64,000 nucleotides of DNA from Stomatobaculum sp. F0698 (GTDB lineage: Bacteria > Bacillota > Clostridia > Lachnospirales > Lachnospiraceae). The position numbers and the translations under genes are program-made. Each line of letters begins with the position of its first letter. Position 1 is the first letter of the stretch. Shown here in pieces: positions 35,682 through 43,668 of this stretch. The notes below the pieces were generated by a model that did no database searches, was not told where the DNA came from, and saw nothing but the letters and a program-made list of their open reading frames with translations. The stretch is from the NCBI RefSeq assembly GCF_030644385.1, contig NZ_CP130060.1, positions 930,001 to 994,000 of the forward strand, written 5' to 3'.

Positions 35682-35755
35682 ATGGCAAACAGGTTATCTT
35701 GAACCCTCTGAATTCGAATTGCTTATGAACCGTAACTTTCATGCGGAGGCTTATC

Positions 35756-36850
35756 ATGGCGAAAAATTTAACACAAACCAACAACTATTTTGCGGAACTG
35801 GACCGTGCGAACATCTTACATCTACGCGAATTGCTCGCGGATCTCCCCGACTACTGCAGAACCTATCTCCGCGGCATTGAACCAAGAACACAATCCAGAA
35901 CGCGAATTGCTTATGCCTATGATTTGCGCGTATTCTTTCAATATCTGATGCGGGAAAATCCGATTGCGGCGCGTTACGGCAGTGCCAAGGAAATTCCGCT
36001 CTCTCTCCTGGAAAAACTGCATTCTACCGATTTGGAGGAATACATGGAGTATTTGAAATATCGTCCCACCGAGCAAGGGGACGGTATGTTGAACCAAGTG
36101 ACCGGGATCAAGCGAAAACTCTCCTCTCTGCGCAGCTTCTACAAGTATCTCTACCAAAAAGAAATGATTGAGAGCAACCCGGCGGATCGAGTGCTTCTCC
36201 CCAAATTACATGAGAAGGAAATTATCCGCCTCGATGTCGATGAAATTGCGGATCTGCTCGACCAAATTGAATCCGGAGAAAAACTCAGCGAACGTCAACA
36301 GCGCTACCATGAGAAAACCAAAGTTCGGGACCTGGCACTCATTACCCTCTTACTCGGAACCGGTATTCGTGTCTCGGAGTGTGTCGGCCTGAATCTCTCG
36401 GATGTCGATTTTAAGAATGACGGCGTGCGCGTTCACCGTAAAGGCGGCAAAGAACAAATCGTCTACTTTGGGGATGAAGTAGAGGAAGCCCTGCTCAACT
36501 ATATGGAGGAACGCATGGCGCTGCAAACCGAGGACTTTGAGGAACAGGCACTCTTTCTGTCGCTCCAACAAAAACGTCTTTCGGTTCGAAGTATTGAAAA
36601 GCTGGTCAAGAAATACGCGCTTATCGCAGCTCCTCTGAAGCATATCACCCCGCATAAGTTACGGAGTACCTACGGCACAACGCTGTATCGGGAAACCGGT
36701 GATATCTATCTGGTCGCGGATGTATTGGGGCACAGCGATGTCAACACGACCAAAAAGCATTATGCGGCCATTCAGGAAGATCACAGGCGCAGCGCCCGCA
36801 ACAAGGTAAGATTGCGCGAAAACGAAACATACGGACAGGCACAGGAGTAA
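35756..36850 (+). CDS. Tyrosine recombinase (XerC/XerD-like integrase)
   Basis: This 364-residue protein has an N-terminal SAM-like core-binding domain (about residues 35-165) and a catalytic domain (about 180-350). The catalytic set is visible: Arg in LLGTGIRVSE, Lys in HRKGGKEQ, HKLR, and LGHSDVNTTKKHY with the final Tyr nucleophile. The ATG at 35,756 follows GCGGAGG by 6 nt; another ATG 15 nt upstream precedes that site. The enzyme could serve chromosome-dimer resolution or a dedicated local recombination. Its position beside lexA and the repeat-dense upstream region are notable, but no attachment sites could be proven. Confidence 0.9.
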   Translation: MAKNLTQTNNYFAELDRANILHLRELLADLPDYCRTYLRGIEPRTQSRTRIAYAYDLRVFFQYLMRENPIAARYGSAKEIPLSLLEKLHSTDLEEYMEYLKYRPTEQGDGMLNQVTGIKRKLSSLRSFYKYLYQKEMIESNPADRVLLPKLHEKEIIRLDVDEIADLLDQIESGEKLSERQQRYHEKTKVRDLALITLLLGTGIRVSECVGLNLSDVDFKNDGVRVHRKGGKEQIVYFGDEVEEALLNYMEERMALQTEDFEEQALFLSLQQKRLSVRSIEKLVKKYALIAAPLKHITPHKLRSTYGTTLYRETGDIYLVADVLGHSDVNTTKKHYAAIQEDHRRSARNKVRLRENETYGQAQE

Positions 36851-36871
36851 CAAATTCTTGTGCTTGTCCGT
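36831..36871. terminator. Bidirectional terminator between convergent genes
   Basis: A 16-bp stem with two G-U pairs (36,831-36,846 and 36,856-36,871) overlaps the recombinase stop codon. It is followed on the plus strand by ATATTGTTTT and serves the convergent recombinase and LysM genes. Confidence 0.65.
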
Positions 36872-36879
36872 ATATTGTT

Positions 36880-37278
36880 TTACTCACTTTTAAGTTTCTC
36901 TTCCACAGGCTCCAAAACAGTCAGGAAGCAACCGGGATAAAGGCGTGTCGTCTCATCGATACCGTTGACACGGCAGAGCTCTTCCAAGTAAAGCTCATCC
37001 GAGCGATACAGCCCCTTATTATAGCGAGTCGCGAAATCGGAAAGTGTATCTCCCATCCTGATTTTAACGGAACGATAGCGGTAAGCTTCGCTGTGGCTTG
37101 CAATTTCACCGGCGCGCGCTACCGATGCACGTCCCGCGAAAAAGGCAAGGAAAAAGAGTATCAGGAGCAAAAGACCGCGCAATCCCGGCGTCTTGTTCTT
37201 CTGCTTCCGGACGATACGTCCGTAAGTCCGTCTTTGTTCAAACTGCTGCTTCTGATTCCCGTAAGTGATCCGGCGCAT
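36880..37278 (-). CDS. YneA-like LysM membrane protein, probable SOS division inhibitor
   Basis: This 132-residue protein has a basic cytoplasmic N-terminus, one membrane helix (LRGLLLLILFFLAFFAG) and a C-terminal LysM domain starting near VKIRMGDTLSDFATRYN. In B. subtilis the protein divergent from lexA, YneA, has the same plan and blocks septation during the SOS response. Here too the gene is divergent from lexA, with a LexA box over its promoter. The ATG at 37,278 follows AAGGAGG; a further upstream ATG lacks a ribosome site. Functional equivalence to YneA is inference from architecture and position. Confidence 0.8.
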   Translation of the reverse strand: MRRITYGNQKQQFEQRRTYGRIVRKQKNKTPGLRGLLLLILFFLAFFAGRASVARAGEIASHSEAYRYRSVKIRMGDTLSDFATRYNKGLYRSDELYLEELCRVNGIDETTRLYPGCFLTVLEPVEEKLKSE

Positions 37279-37319
37279 GGCTTCCTCCTTCGAAACTTTG
37301 TTCTTGAACATCTGTTTGT

Positions 37320-37348
37320 ATCCTAGCACACGAACGGCAGTTCGGCAA
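37320..37348 (-). promoter_or_regulatory. Minus-strand promoter of the yneA-like gene
   Basis: On the minus strand TTGCCG (37,348-37,343) and TAGGAT (37,325-37,320) are separated by 17 nt. LexA box 1 lies in the spacer and touches the -35, so LexA binding should block it. Confidence 0.6.
37331..37344. promoter_or_regulatory. LexA box 1 (perfect)
   Basis: CGAACGGCAGTTCG fits the Gram-positive LexA operator CGAAC-N4-GTTCG exactly. It sits over the promoter of the yneA-like gene. Confidence 0.9.
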
Positions 37349-37370
37349 GAGGGAATCGAACAAAATTTCG

Positions 37371-37384
37371 CGAACAATCGTTTG
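37371..37384. promoter_or_regulatory. LexA box 2 (one mismatch)
   Basis: CGAACAATCGTTTG matches CGAAC-N4-GTTCG with one mismatch and overlaps the -35 of the lexA promoter, as expected for LexA autoregulation. Confidence 0.85.
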
Positions 37385-37410
37385 CTTTTTGCGGAGCCGC
37401 GTGGTAAACT
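37382..37410 (+). promoter_or_regulatory. Promoter of lexA
   Basis: TTGCTT (37,382-37,387) and TAAACT (37,405-37,410) are separated by 17 nt, 36 nt before the lexA ATG. Confidence 0.65.
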
Positions 37411-37446
37411 TTTAGCTGTAAAGATGAAAAATCCGGAGGAAAGCCT

Positions 37447-38061
37447 ATGAGCCGTGATAGCATATCGGAAAAACAGAGGGAAATTCTTGCGTATATCAAG
37501 GAGTGTATCTTGAAAAAAGGCTATCCGCCGTCCGTACGGGAAATCTGCACGGCGGTTAAGCTCCGTTCTACCTCCTCGGTTCATGCGCATCTCGGCGCAT
37601 TGGAGGAAGCCGGCTATATTCGCCGTGACCCGGCAAAGCCCCGCACCATTGAGATTGTCGATGAGGAGTTCAATCTCTCCCGCCGTGAAGTGGTCAATGT
37701 ACCGATTTTGGGGCGCGTGGCCGCCGGTGTTCCGATCTTTGCTGAGCAGAACATCAGTGATTACTTCCCCATTCCCGCCGAGAACCTGCCGAACCAGGAG
37801 ACCTTCATGCTGCAGGTGCAGGGCAATTCCATGATCAAAATCGGAATTCTGGACGGGGATTTGGTTATTGTTGCGCGGCAGTCCACGGCGCGAAACGGTG
37901 AGATTGTGGTTGCGCTTGTTGAGGACGGCGCGACCGTAAAGCGCTTTTACAAGGAGAACGGGCACTATCGCCTTCAGCCGGAGAACGATGCGCTGGATCC
38001 GATTATCGTGAAAGATGTCACAGTGCTCGGTAAGGTAATCGCACTGTACCGCAGTCTTTAA
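37447..38061 (+). CDS. lexA: SOS repressor LexA
   Basis: This 204-residue repressor has an N-terminal winged-helix domain (PPSVREICTAVKLRSTSSVHAH) and a C-terminal S24 self-cleaving domain. The scissile bond A93-G94 (RVAAGVP), catalytic S128 (GNSM) and K165 (ATVKRF) are intact. RecA-stimulated self-cleavage derepresses SOS genes. GGAGGAAAG precedes the ATG. Two LexA boxes lie upstream, one over its own promoter, so negative autoregulation is expected. Confidence 0.97.
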   Translation: MSRDSISEKQREILAYIKECILKKGYPPSVREICTAVKLRSTSSVHAHLGALEEAGYIRRDPAKPRTIEIVDEEFNLSRREVVNVPILGRVAAGVPIFAEQNISDYFPIPAENLPNQETFMLQVQGNSMIKIGILDGDLVIVARQSTARNGEIVVALVEDGATVKRFYKENGHYRLQPENDALDPIIVKDVTVLGKVIALYRSL

Positions 38062-38078
38062 ATTCTACTGTGCACAGA

Positions 38079-38116
38079 AGAAAAGCAGTCGTACTCGCTG
38101 AGACGGCTGCTTTTCT
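38079..38116 (+). terminator. Terminator after lexA
   Basis: A 14-bp stem with one G-U pair (38,079-38,092 and 38,103-38,116) ends in TTTTCT 17 nt after the lexA stop. From here to 38,299 I see no supported gene. Confidence 0.6.
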
Positions 38117-38299
38117 GTATGTTCAAAGGGATTACACTTTGTCGCAGCTTATATTATTTATGCGACCTTCGTTGGGGACATTGTATTGTATTCAGTGCTC
38201 TTCTGCCCTTCTTGCTTCGCATATCAAACAGGAGTAATCGGAGAAGATATGAAGCTCCGCAGGACGCACGAGTATATCAGTTCGACAAACCCGAAGCTA

Positions 38300-38752
38300 T
38301 CAAACAAAATGCTTCTTCATAAGTGAATACAATACTTTTCTGTCATCATCAAGCACTATGCTATCTTTTTTCAAAGCATAGTGATGGGTAAATTCTGTAT
38401 CTATGTATACGTGATTATTGATTACAACCGATTTTTTATACCGCGGCCGCACGTGGATATGCAGATGTGGGTTTGGTACTGTTTCTTTGTAAGAGTTATT
38501 CAGCAGACAACTCCAATTGCATAATTCGGCGCCTAATACCTCTCTATAGATCCGTTCCATTCGATCTATAATTCCTTTCAATTCCATCCACTCAGGAACA
38601 TCCAATTCTGAAAGACTGCCGCAATGCCGATTCAATACCAGAATACATCTGCCGACATAATCCTGTCTGTCAGCCAAAAAGACTGACCAATGCGGTGATT
38701 GATATAGCAACCAATCAGTTTCTTTATAAGCACACCATTCGCAGTCACGCAT
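38300..38752 (-). CDS. HIT-family protein (histidine triad)
   Basis: This 150-residue protein has the histidine-triad signature HLHIHVRPRY (HxHxH) near residues 94-103, preceded by NNSYKETVPNPH. HIT proteins hydrolyse nucleotide phosphoramidates or dinucleoside polyphosphates. Two N-terminal cysteines (CEWC) could bind metal, as in some HIT proteins. The third position of the triad is followed by Arg rather than a fourth hydrophobic-His pattern, so the subfamily is unclear. Base composition is clearly lower in GC than the flanking genes, which suggests recent acquisition. It stands alone between spacers. Confidence 0.8.
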   Translation of the reverse strand: MRDCEWCAYKETDWLLYQSPHWSVFLADRQDYVGRCILVLNRHCGSLSELDVPEWMELKGIIDRMERIYREVLGAELCNWSCLLNNSYKETVPNPHLHIHVRPRYKKSVVINNHVYIDTEFTHHYALKKDSIVLDDDRKVLYSLMKKHFV

Positions 38753-38799
38753 TACTTCTCTCCATAAATACGGATTTCTTGCTCAATTTTCGTATTCAA

Positions 38800-38808
38800 G
38801 TTATACCA
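38800..38808 (-). promoter_or_regulatory. Extended -10 promoter of the HIT gene
   Basis: On the minus strand TGGTATAAC (38,808-38,800) fits the extended -10 pattern TGnTATAAT with one mismatch, about 48 nt upstream of the HIT start. No -35 is evident. Confidence 0.45.
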
Positions 38809-38950
38809 CAAAACTTGTGAAGCATTCTACCGTAAGTTTGAATTATATGAGAAAAGTCGTTTAGAGCATACTACAGTTCTTCCTTGAAAGGCTATGCTCA
38901 TTTGCGCGGGATTTGAAGGAAGAACAGGAGCGAATCGTAACGACTGCAAA

Positions 38951-38980
38951 AAAAGCAAGGTGGTCTCCCACCTTGCTTTT
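38951..38980 (-). terminator. Terminator of the purine permease gene
   Basis: A perfect 13-bp inverted repeat (38,951-38,963 and 38,968-38,980, loop TCTC) lies 31 nt past the permease stop. A run of A on the plus strand before it gives a U-rich tail on the minus transcript. Confidence 0.85.
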
Positions 38981-39011
38981 CAATTCGACATATATCGGAA
39001 TGTCTGTTTTC

Positions 39012-40370
39012 TCACAGGAAAATATACTTGAGAATAAAGATTACGGTCAGCACATACATGAGCGGTGTGACTTTCTTGGCCTTACCGCCGGCAAGGTGAA
39101 GCACCGTGTAGCTGATAATGCCGAACGCAATACCTTCGGAAATCGAGTAAGCGAAGGGCATCGCAAAAATGCAGATAAAAGCCGGAATTGCGGTCAGCAT
39201 ATTATTCCAGTCAATCTTTGCGACCTGCTGCATCATGAAGAAGCCAACCACAATCAGAGCCGGTGCGGTCGCAAACGAAGGAATCGCAAGGAAGACCGGT
39301 GAGAAGAAAAGGCTGAGCAGGAACAGGCCGCCGACCACGATCGAGCTCAGGCCGGTGCGTGCCCCCTCGGCAATGCCGGAGGAGGACTCCACAAAGGTTG
39401 TGATGGTCGAAGTACCGAGTACCGCGCCGACCGTGGTGCCGATGGCATCCGCGAGAAGTGCGCCCTTAATCTGCGGAAGCTTGCCGTCCTTGTCGAGCAT
39501 ATCCGCCTTGGATGCGCAGCCAATCAAGGTGCCGAGCGTATCAAAGATATCGACAAAGAGGAAGGAGAAAACCACGACCAGGAAGTTGACGGAGAGCATA
39601 TTGCTAAAGTCCATCTTCATAAAGGTCGGCGCCAGGGATGCCGGCATCGCAATCAGAGAAGCCGGAATTAAGCTGTAGAAGCCGGCCTCCGGGTTCGGCA
39701 CATAGAGGCCGGTCAGCTGGCAGAGTATGCCGAGGCCCCAGGTGATCAGAATGCCGAGAAGGATGTTGCCCTTCACATTCTTGATGACAAGCAGAGAGGT
39801 GATCAGTGTTCCGATCAGTGCAAGCAAGACCGTAATGCCCTCGGAAGCAAATGTGCCCGTGGTAATTGCTTCCTTAAAGGAGAACAGCGTGACCAAGGTA
39901 GCGCCGTCGACAACGACATGTGCGTTCTGAAGACCGATGAAAGTAATAAAAAGACCGATGCCGACCGATACCGCGAGTTTTAACTCCCCCGGAATCGCGT
40001 TAAAAATGGCCTCACGTACATTGGTCAGCGAGAGCAGAATGAAGATTAGGCCCTCGACACAGACCGCCGCCAGGGCAACTTCCCAGCTGTAGCCCATGCC
40101 CATGCAGACCGAATAGGTGAAGTAAGCATTCAGTCCCATGCCGGCCGAAAGCGCAAACGGAAGGTTTGCAAGCAAGGCCATCGCAAAGCAACCGATGGCA
40201 GAGGCAAGGGCCGTCGCCGTAAAGACAGCGCCGCCGTCCATGCCGGTTTTACCGAGCAGGTTCGGGTTGACGGCGAGGATGTATGCCATGGTCATAAAGG
40301 TCGTAATGCCGGCAATCAGTTCCGTGCGCGCATTGCTGTGATTTTCTTTCAAACGAAAAAACTGTTCCAT
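39012..40370 (-). CDS. NCS2-family purine permease (AzgA/PbuG type)
   Basis: This 452-residue membrane protein has about 12-14 helices. The N-terminal ARTELIAGITTFMTMAYIL and the later FLFVDIFDTLGTLIG are hallmarks of the AzgA-like adenine/guanine/hypoxanthine permeases. The substrate is a purine base by family; which one cannot be read from sequence. The ATG at 40,370 has GGGGGA 7 nt upstream on the minus strand. Only 47 nt separate it from rsfS, too little for a purine riboswitch in that gap. An inverted repeat lies in the gap. Confidence 0.92.
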   Translation of the reverse strand: MEQFFRLKENHSNARTELIAGITTFMTMAYILAVNPNLLGKTGMDGGAVFTATALASAIGCFAMALLANLPFALSAGMGLNAYFTYSVCMGMGYSWEVALAAVCVEGLIFILLSLTNVREAIFNAIPGELKLAVSVGIGLFITFIGLQNAHVVVDGATLVTLFSFKEAITTGTFASEGITVLLALIGTLITSLLVIKNVKGNILLGILITWGLGILCQLTGLYVPNPEAGFYSLIPASLIAMPASLAPTFMKMDFSNMLSVNFLVVVFSFLFVDIFDTLGTLIGCASKADMLDKDGKLPQIKGALLADAIGTTVGAVLGTSTITTFVESSSGIAEGARTGLSSIVVGGLFLLSLFFSPVFLAIPSFATAPALIVVGFFMMQQVAKIDWNNMLTAIPAFICIFAMPFAYSISEGIAFGIISYTVLHLAGGKAKKVTPLMYVLTVIFILKYIFL

Positions 40371-40387
40371 ATTCAATCCCCCATTTG

Positions 40388-40412
40388 GTTTACAGAATTA
40401 AACAATGTAAAC
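40388..40412. repeat. 7-bp inverted repeat between rsfS and the purine permease gene
   Basis: GTTTACA (40,388-40,394) and TGTAAAC (40,406-40,412) are exact reverse complements spaced by 11 nt, directly upstream of the permease start on the minus strand. It could be an operator; it lacks a terminator U tract. Confidence 0.45.
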
Positions 40413-40417
40413 TATAC

Positions 40418-40780
40418 TCACTTCTCTTCTGCCGTGAAGCTCTTCGGATCGACGTTGACACCATCCGCCCAAATGCGCTCCAGGTTGTAGAAGCGTCTGT
40501 CCTCCCCGTTGAAGATGTGAATGACCACATCCTGATAGTCGAGAAGTATCCAGGTTCCGCTGTTGTAGCCTTCCTTCTGGCGCGGAAAGACCTCATGCTT
40601 CGCGAGCTTCTCTTCAATTTCGTCCGCGATGGCCTGGGTCTGCTTCTGATTGGTTCCGCTGACCAGCATAAAGTAATCGGCAACCACCGAGACCTTGGAG
40701 ATGTCAATCACGGAAATCTCCGTACCTTTTTTGTCTTCCATTGCGGTGACAGCGCATGCAAGCAGCTCATTTGTCGTCAT
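40418..40780 (-). CDS. rsfS: Ribosome silencing factor RsfS
   Basis: This 120-residue protein is of the Iojap/DUF143 family. The segment VADYFMLVSGTNQKQTQAIA and the later GTWILLDYQDVVIHIF match the family. RsfS binds uL14 on the 50S subunit and blocks subunit joining during starvation. It overlaps yqeK by 14 nt, the usual Firmicute arrangement. Confidence 0.96.
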   Translation of the reverse strand: MTTNELLACAVTAMEDKKGTEISVIDISKVSVVADYFMLVSGTNQKQTQAIADEIEEKLAKHEVFPRQKEGYNSGTWILLDYQDVVIHIFNGEDRRFYNLERIWADGVNVDPKSFTAEEK

Positions 40781-41357
40781 AGTGTTTGACCTCCTTCAGC
40801 CATTGATAGCATTCTACTGTCTTGCGGTCCGCGCTGACATTGCGCGCCGCGAGATAGCGCAAAGTATCTTCTGTGATGCGATAGACACAAAAATCCAAAT
40901 CCTCAAAAGCCAGGTACCGAATTTCAGCGAGATGATCGGCCTTGTCGCGATTCGGTTCGATGTAGTCGGCCGTAAATACAATTTTTTCCAGCAGAGAGAG
41001 TTCCCGTTTGCCGGTGGTATGCCAGCGTATGGCAGAGAGTACCTGCGGCGCATGCACGCCGTATTTCTGTTCCGCGACATAAGGCCCCACAATTGCATGC
41101 CAGAGCTGCGGAGAAGCCATATCCTCTTCGCTCCAAACATGGCCGGCCTTCTCGCCGAGGGCAAGCAACTCCTTCTTCCCGTATTCCTTGGCGCAGTCAT
41201 GCAAAAGCCCGGCGAGTTCCGCATCTTCGACCGAAGCTTGATGGCGCATCGCAAGGGCTGCGGCTGTGTACGCAACGCCCAGTGTATGCTGATAGCGCTC
41301 GGCGCTCAGATTCTTTTCAAGCTTTTTGCGCAGTTCCGCCGTATCTTTTCGGTTCAT
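40767..41357 (-). CDS. yqeK: YqeK-type HD-domain dinucleoside tetraphosphatase
   Basis: This 196-residue HD-superfamily phosphohydrolase has metal ligands visible as RYQHTLGV, LLHDCAKEYG (the HD pair) and later WHAIVG and IRWHTTG histidines. YqeK proteins hydrolyse diadenosine tetraphosphate symmetrically. It overlaps nadD by 4 nt and rsfS by 14 nt. Confidence 0.94.
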   Translation of the reverse strand: MNRKDTAELRKKLEKNLSAERYQHTLGVAYTAAALAMRHQASVEDAELAGLLHDCAKEYGKKELLALGEKAGHVWSEEDMASPQLWHAIVGPYVAEQKYGVHAPQVLSAIRWHTTGKRELSLLEKIVFTADYIEPNRDKADHLAEIRYLAFEDLDFCVYRITEDTLRYLAARNVSADRKTVECYQWLKEVKHYDDK

Positions 41358-41983
41358 AACTTGCCTTCTTTCTCCGGACCGTAGAGCCCCTCTGCCTGAA
41401 TGTAGCGATACACGGCGGCGGGTAGATATTGTGCCGCGGACTTTTTGCCGGCGGCGAGAAGTTCCCGGATGTGCATCGAGGAAATATCCAAGAGGGGGGC
41501 AGGAATCAGAGCGACGCGCGCGCCGAAACGTTCTTCCAAGTGACGTGCGTGCTCACTCAGGCTACTGTGTTCGCGGGCATACTCCCGCGCGGCAACCAGA
41601 AGACGGGCATCGCGACAGATGTCGGCCGGCGCGTGCCAGTTCCCGAACTCAAAAAAGGAATCGGCCCCGAGTATCAGAGAAAATTCGCTGTCCGGATATT
41701 CGCTGCGCAGCAGAGCCAAGGTATCGCTCGTATAGGAAAGACCGCTGCGCTTTGCTTCGAAATCAGAGACCTCAAATTTCGCATAGGCTGCGGTTGCGAG
41801 TTCAGCCATATGAAAGCGCTGCGCATAGCTTGCGAGTTTCCGCCCCTGCTTGTGCGGCGGCGCAGCTGCAGGCATAAACCAGCAGGCATCCAGCGGAAAG
41901 TGGGCACAGGCCTCTTCCGCCAGTTTCAGATGGCCATTGTGAATCGGATCGAAGGTTCCGCCCAAAATTGCAATCTGTCGCAT
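41354..41983 (-). CDS. nadD: Nicotinate-nucleotide adenylyltransferase NadD
   Basis: This 209-residue nucleotidyltransferase makes deamido-NAD from nicotinate mononucleotide and ATP. The motifs GGTFDPIHNGHL at the N-terminus and ISSMHIRELLAAGK near the C-terminus are diagnostic. The Shine-Dalgarno site is weak, so translation may depend on yhbY, whose stop lies 6 nt upstream. Confidence 0.96.
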   Translation of the reverse strand: MRQIAILGGTFDPIHNGHLKLAEEACAHFPLDACWFMPAAAPPHKQGRKLASYAQRFHMAELATAAYAKFEVSDFEAKRSGLSYTSDTLALLRSEYPDSEFSLILGADSFFEFGNWHAPADICRDARLLVAAREYAREHSSLSEHARHLEERFGARVALIPAPLLDISSMHIRELLAAGKKSAAQYLPAAVYRYIQAEGLYGPEKEGKL

Positions 41984-41989
41984 GGCAGC

Positions 41990-42289
41990 TTAGCCGCGCG
42001 GCAGCACAATCTTGCGGTGCTTCTCTTCTTTCGCTTGGCGATACAGGACAATCTTCTTGCCGATTACCTGCACCACCTCACTCTGGGTTCGGTCTGCGAG
42101 CCGCGCTGCCATATCTTTCGGGTCGTCGAGGCAGTTTTGCAACACCGAAATCTTGACAAGCTCGCGCTTTTCCAGTGCCTCTCCGACCGCAGTCGTAAGT
42201 TCGGGCGTGAGGGCGGATTTTCCGATCTGGAAAATCGGCTCCGTCGTCATCGCAATTCCCTTCAAAAACGAACGCTGTTTGCTGTTCAA
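41990..42289 (-). CDS. yhbY: CRM-domain RNA-binding protein YhbY
   Basis: This 99-residue protein is a single CRM domain. It starts MNSKQRSFLKGIA and contains IFQIGKSALTP, the YhbY hallmark. YhbY associates with pre-50S particles in ribosome assembly. It lies 11 nt downstream of obgE in the same orientation. Confidence 0.94.
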   Translation of the reverse strand: MNSKQRSFLKGIAMTTEPIFQIGKSALTPELTTAVGEALEKRELVKISVLQNCLDDPKDMAARLADRTQSEVVQVIGKKIVLYRQAKEEKHRKIVLPRG

Positions 42290-42300
42290 GGTTTCCTCCG

Positions 42301-43581
42301 TTATTTGTAATAATCAAACTCGTGGCCGTACATGCGCACGGTATCGCCGTCCTGAATACCTGCCTTTTCGAGATCCTCCAGTATGCCGCTGTCCTTTAAG
42401 AAGCCCTGGAAGAAGTTGAAGCCCTTCTCCGACTCCAGATTGGTATAGCCGAGCATCTTTTCGATGCGCGGGCCTTCCACGACAAAGACCGCACCGTCCC
42501 GCTCTATCGTATAGGGCAGATTGCGATCGTAATCATAGCTGATTTCCATCTCCGGCTCAAAGACGGTGATTTCACGCTTCATACCGCGAAGGATTTCAAG
42601 AATACCGTAGGTCAGCGCGCGTATGCCCTCGCCGGTGACACCGGAAATCGGGTAGAGTGGAATCTCCGGAAAAGCAGCGCGCAGGCGGTCAATCGGATTT
42701 TCTTCGCCCTCTTCGATCTGTATGCTGTCAATCTTGTTTGCCGCAATGATCTGCGGGCGCGCAAGCAGTGAAGCATCGTATTTTTCCAGCTCGTGTTGTA
42801 TGCGGCGCACGTCTTCGACCGGATCCCTTCCTTCGGTTGCGGCAGCATCCACCACATGGACCAGAACCTTGGTGCGCTCCACATGACGAAGGAAATCGTA
42901 GCCGAGTCCCACGCCCTCCGAAGCTCCTTCAATGAGCCCCGGAAGATCCGCCATCACAAAGCCTTCGCCGTCGTCGAGGTCAACGACGCCGAGATGCGGG
43001 CGCAGGGTCGTAAAATGATAGTTGGCAATCTCGGGCTTTGCGTTACTGACACGGCTCAGCAGGGTGGATTTTCCGACATTCGGAAACCCGACCAGACCAA
43101 CGTCCGCAATGACCTTGAGCTCTAAGCGCACAAAGAGCCCCTTGCCTGCCTGACCCGGTTTCGCGTAGTTCGGTGCCTGCATGGTTGCGGTTGCAAAGTG
43201 CATATTGCCGACCCCGCCCTTACCGCCGCGAAGCACAATCATTCTGCGGTTCTCACCGGACATATCCGCGATAATCTTGCCGCTCTCTGCATCGCGAATC
43301 ACGGTTCCCTCCGGGACCCGAATGACCAGATCTTTGCCGTCCGCACCGTGGCAGCGCTTTTTGCCGCCGGGCTCTCCGTTCTGTGCAACATACTTTCGGA
43401 CATGGCGGAAGTCTGTCAGGGTGTTCAAACCGTCATAGACTTCAAAGATAATATCGCCGCCTCTGCCGCCGTCTCCGCCGTCGGGACCGCCTGCCGGAAC
43501 AAAGAGTTCGCGTCGAAAGCTGACATGGCCGTCGCCGCCCTTGCCGGATTGAATATAAATTTTGGCGTTATCTGTAAACAT
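42301..43581 (-). CDS. obgE: Obg/CgtA GTPase
   Basis: This 426-residue protein has the Gly-rich Obg fold (residues 1-158, GGDGGRGGDIIFE), a GTPase domain (G1 GFPNVGKST, G3 DLPGLIEGA, G4 NKID) and a C-terminal OCT domain (about 345-426). Obg acts in 50S assembly and the stringent response. The ATG at 43,581 gives the conserved MFTDNAKIYI start and follows GGAGA; a longer reading upstream lacks conservation. A hairpin separates it from rpmA. Confidence 0.96.
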   Translation of the reverse strand: MFTDNAKIYIQSGKGGDGHVSFRRELFVPAGGPDGGDGGRGGDIIFEVYDGLNTLTDFRHVRKYVAQNGEPGGKKRCHGADGKDLVIRVPEGTVIRDAESGKIIADMSGENRRMIVLRGGKGGVGNMHFATATMQAPNYAKPGQAGKGLFVRLELKVIADVGLVGFPNVGKSTLLSRVSNAKPEIANYHFTTLRPHLGVVDLDDGEGFVMADLPGLIEGASEGVGLGYDFLRHVERTKVLVHVVDAAATEGRDPVEDVRRIQHELEKYDASLLARPQIIAANKIDSIQIEEGEENPIDRLRAAFPEIPLYPISGVTGEGIRALTYGILEILRGMKREITVFEPEMEISYDYDRNLPYTIERDGAVFVVEGPRIEKMLGYTNLESEKGFNFFQGFLKDSGILEDLEKAGIQDGDTVRMYGHEFDYYK

Positions 43582-43611
43582 CCTATCTCCTGTATTCAGC
43601 TGAAACACAAA

Positions 43612-43641
43612 CGGGCTTCATACTTAGCAGTATGAAGCCCG
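43612..43641 (-). terminator. Hairpin between rpmA and obgE
   Basis: A perfect 13-bp stem (43,612-43,624 and 43,629-43,641, loop TAGC) is followed on the minus strand by a T-rich tail (TTTGTGTTT). It probably attenuates read-through from the ribosomal protein genes into obgE. Confidence 0.65.
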
Positions 43642-43668
43642 GTCTTACACTACAGCTCTCGTTCAGTT

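Larger units (their letters stand above)
34928..35755. other. Repeat-rich, AT-richer non-coding region upstream of the recombinase
   Basis: This stretch of about 830 nt has visibly lower GC than its neighbours and no gene I can support. It holds hairpins, a near-palindrome shared with the miaB upstream region, tandem direct repeats and long inverted repeats, each listed separately. Short open stretches exist (for example 35,100-35,282) but lack good start sites and recognisable families; they may be debris of lost genes. Confidence 0.6.

Noticed and set aside
38119..38322. 67-residue plus-strand frame after lexA.
   Set aside because: It begins inside the 3' side of the lexA terminator region, has no ribosome site, overlaps the HIT gene end and resembles nothing.
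40371..40430. Purine riboswitch before the permease gene.
   Set aside because: There is too little space and I see no conserved three-way-junction sequence.
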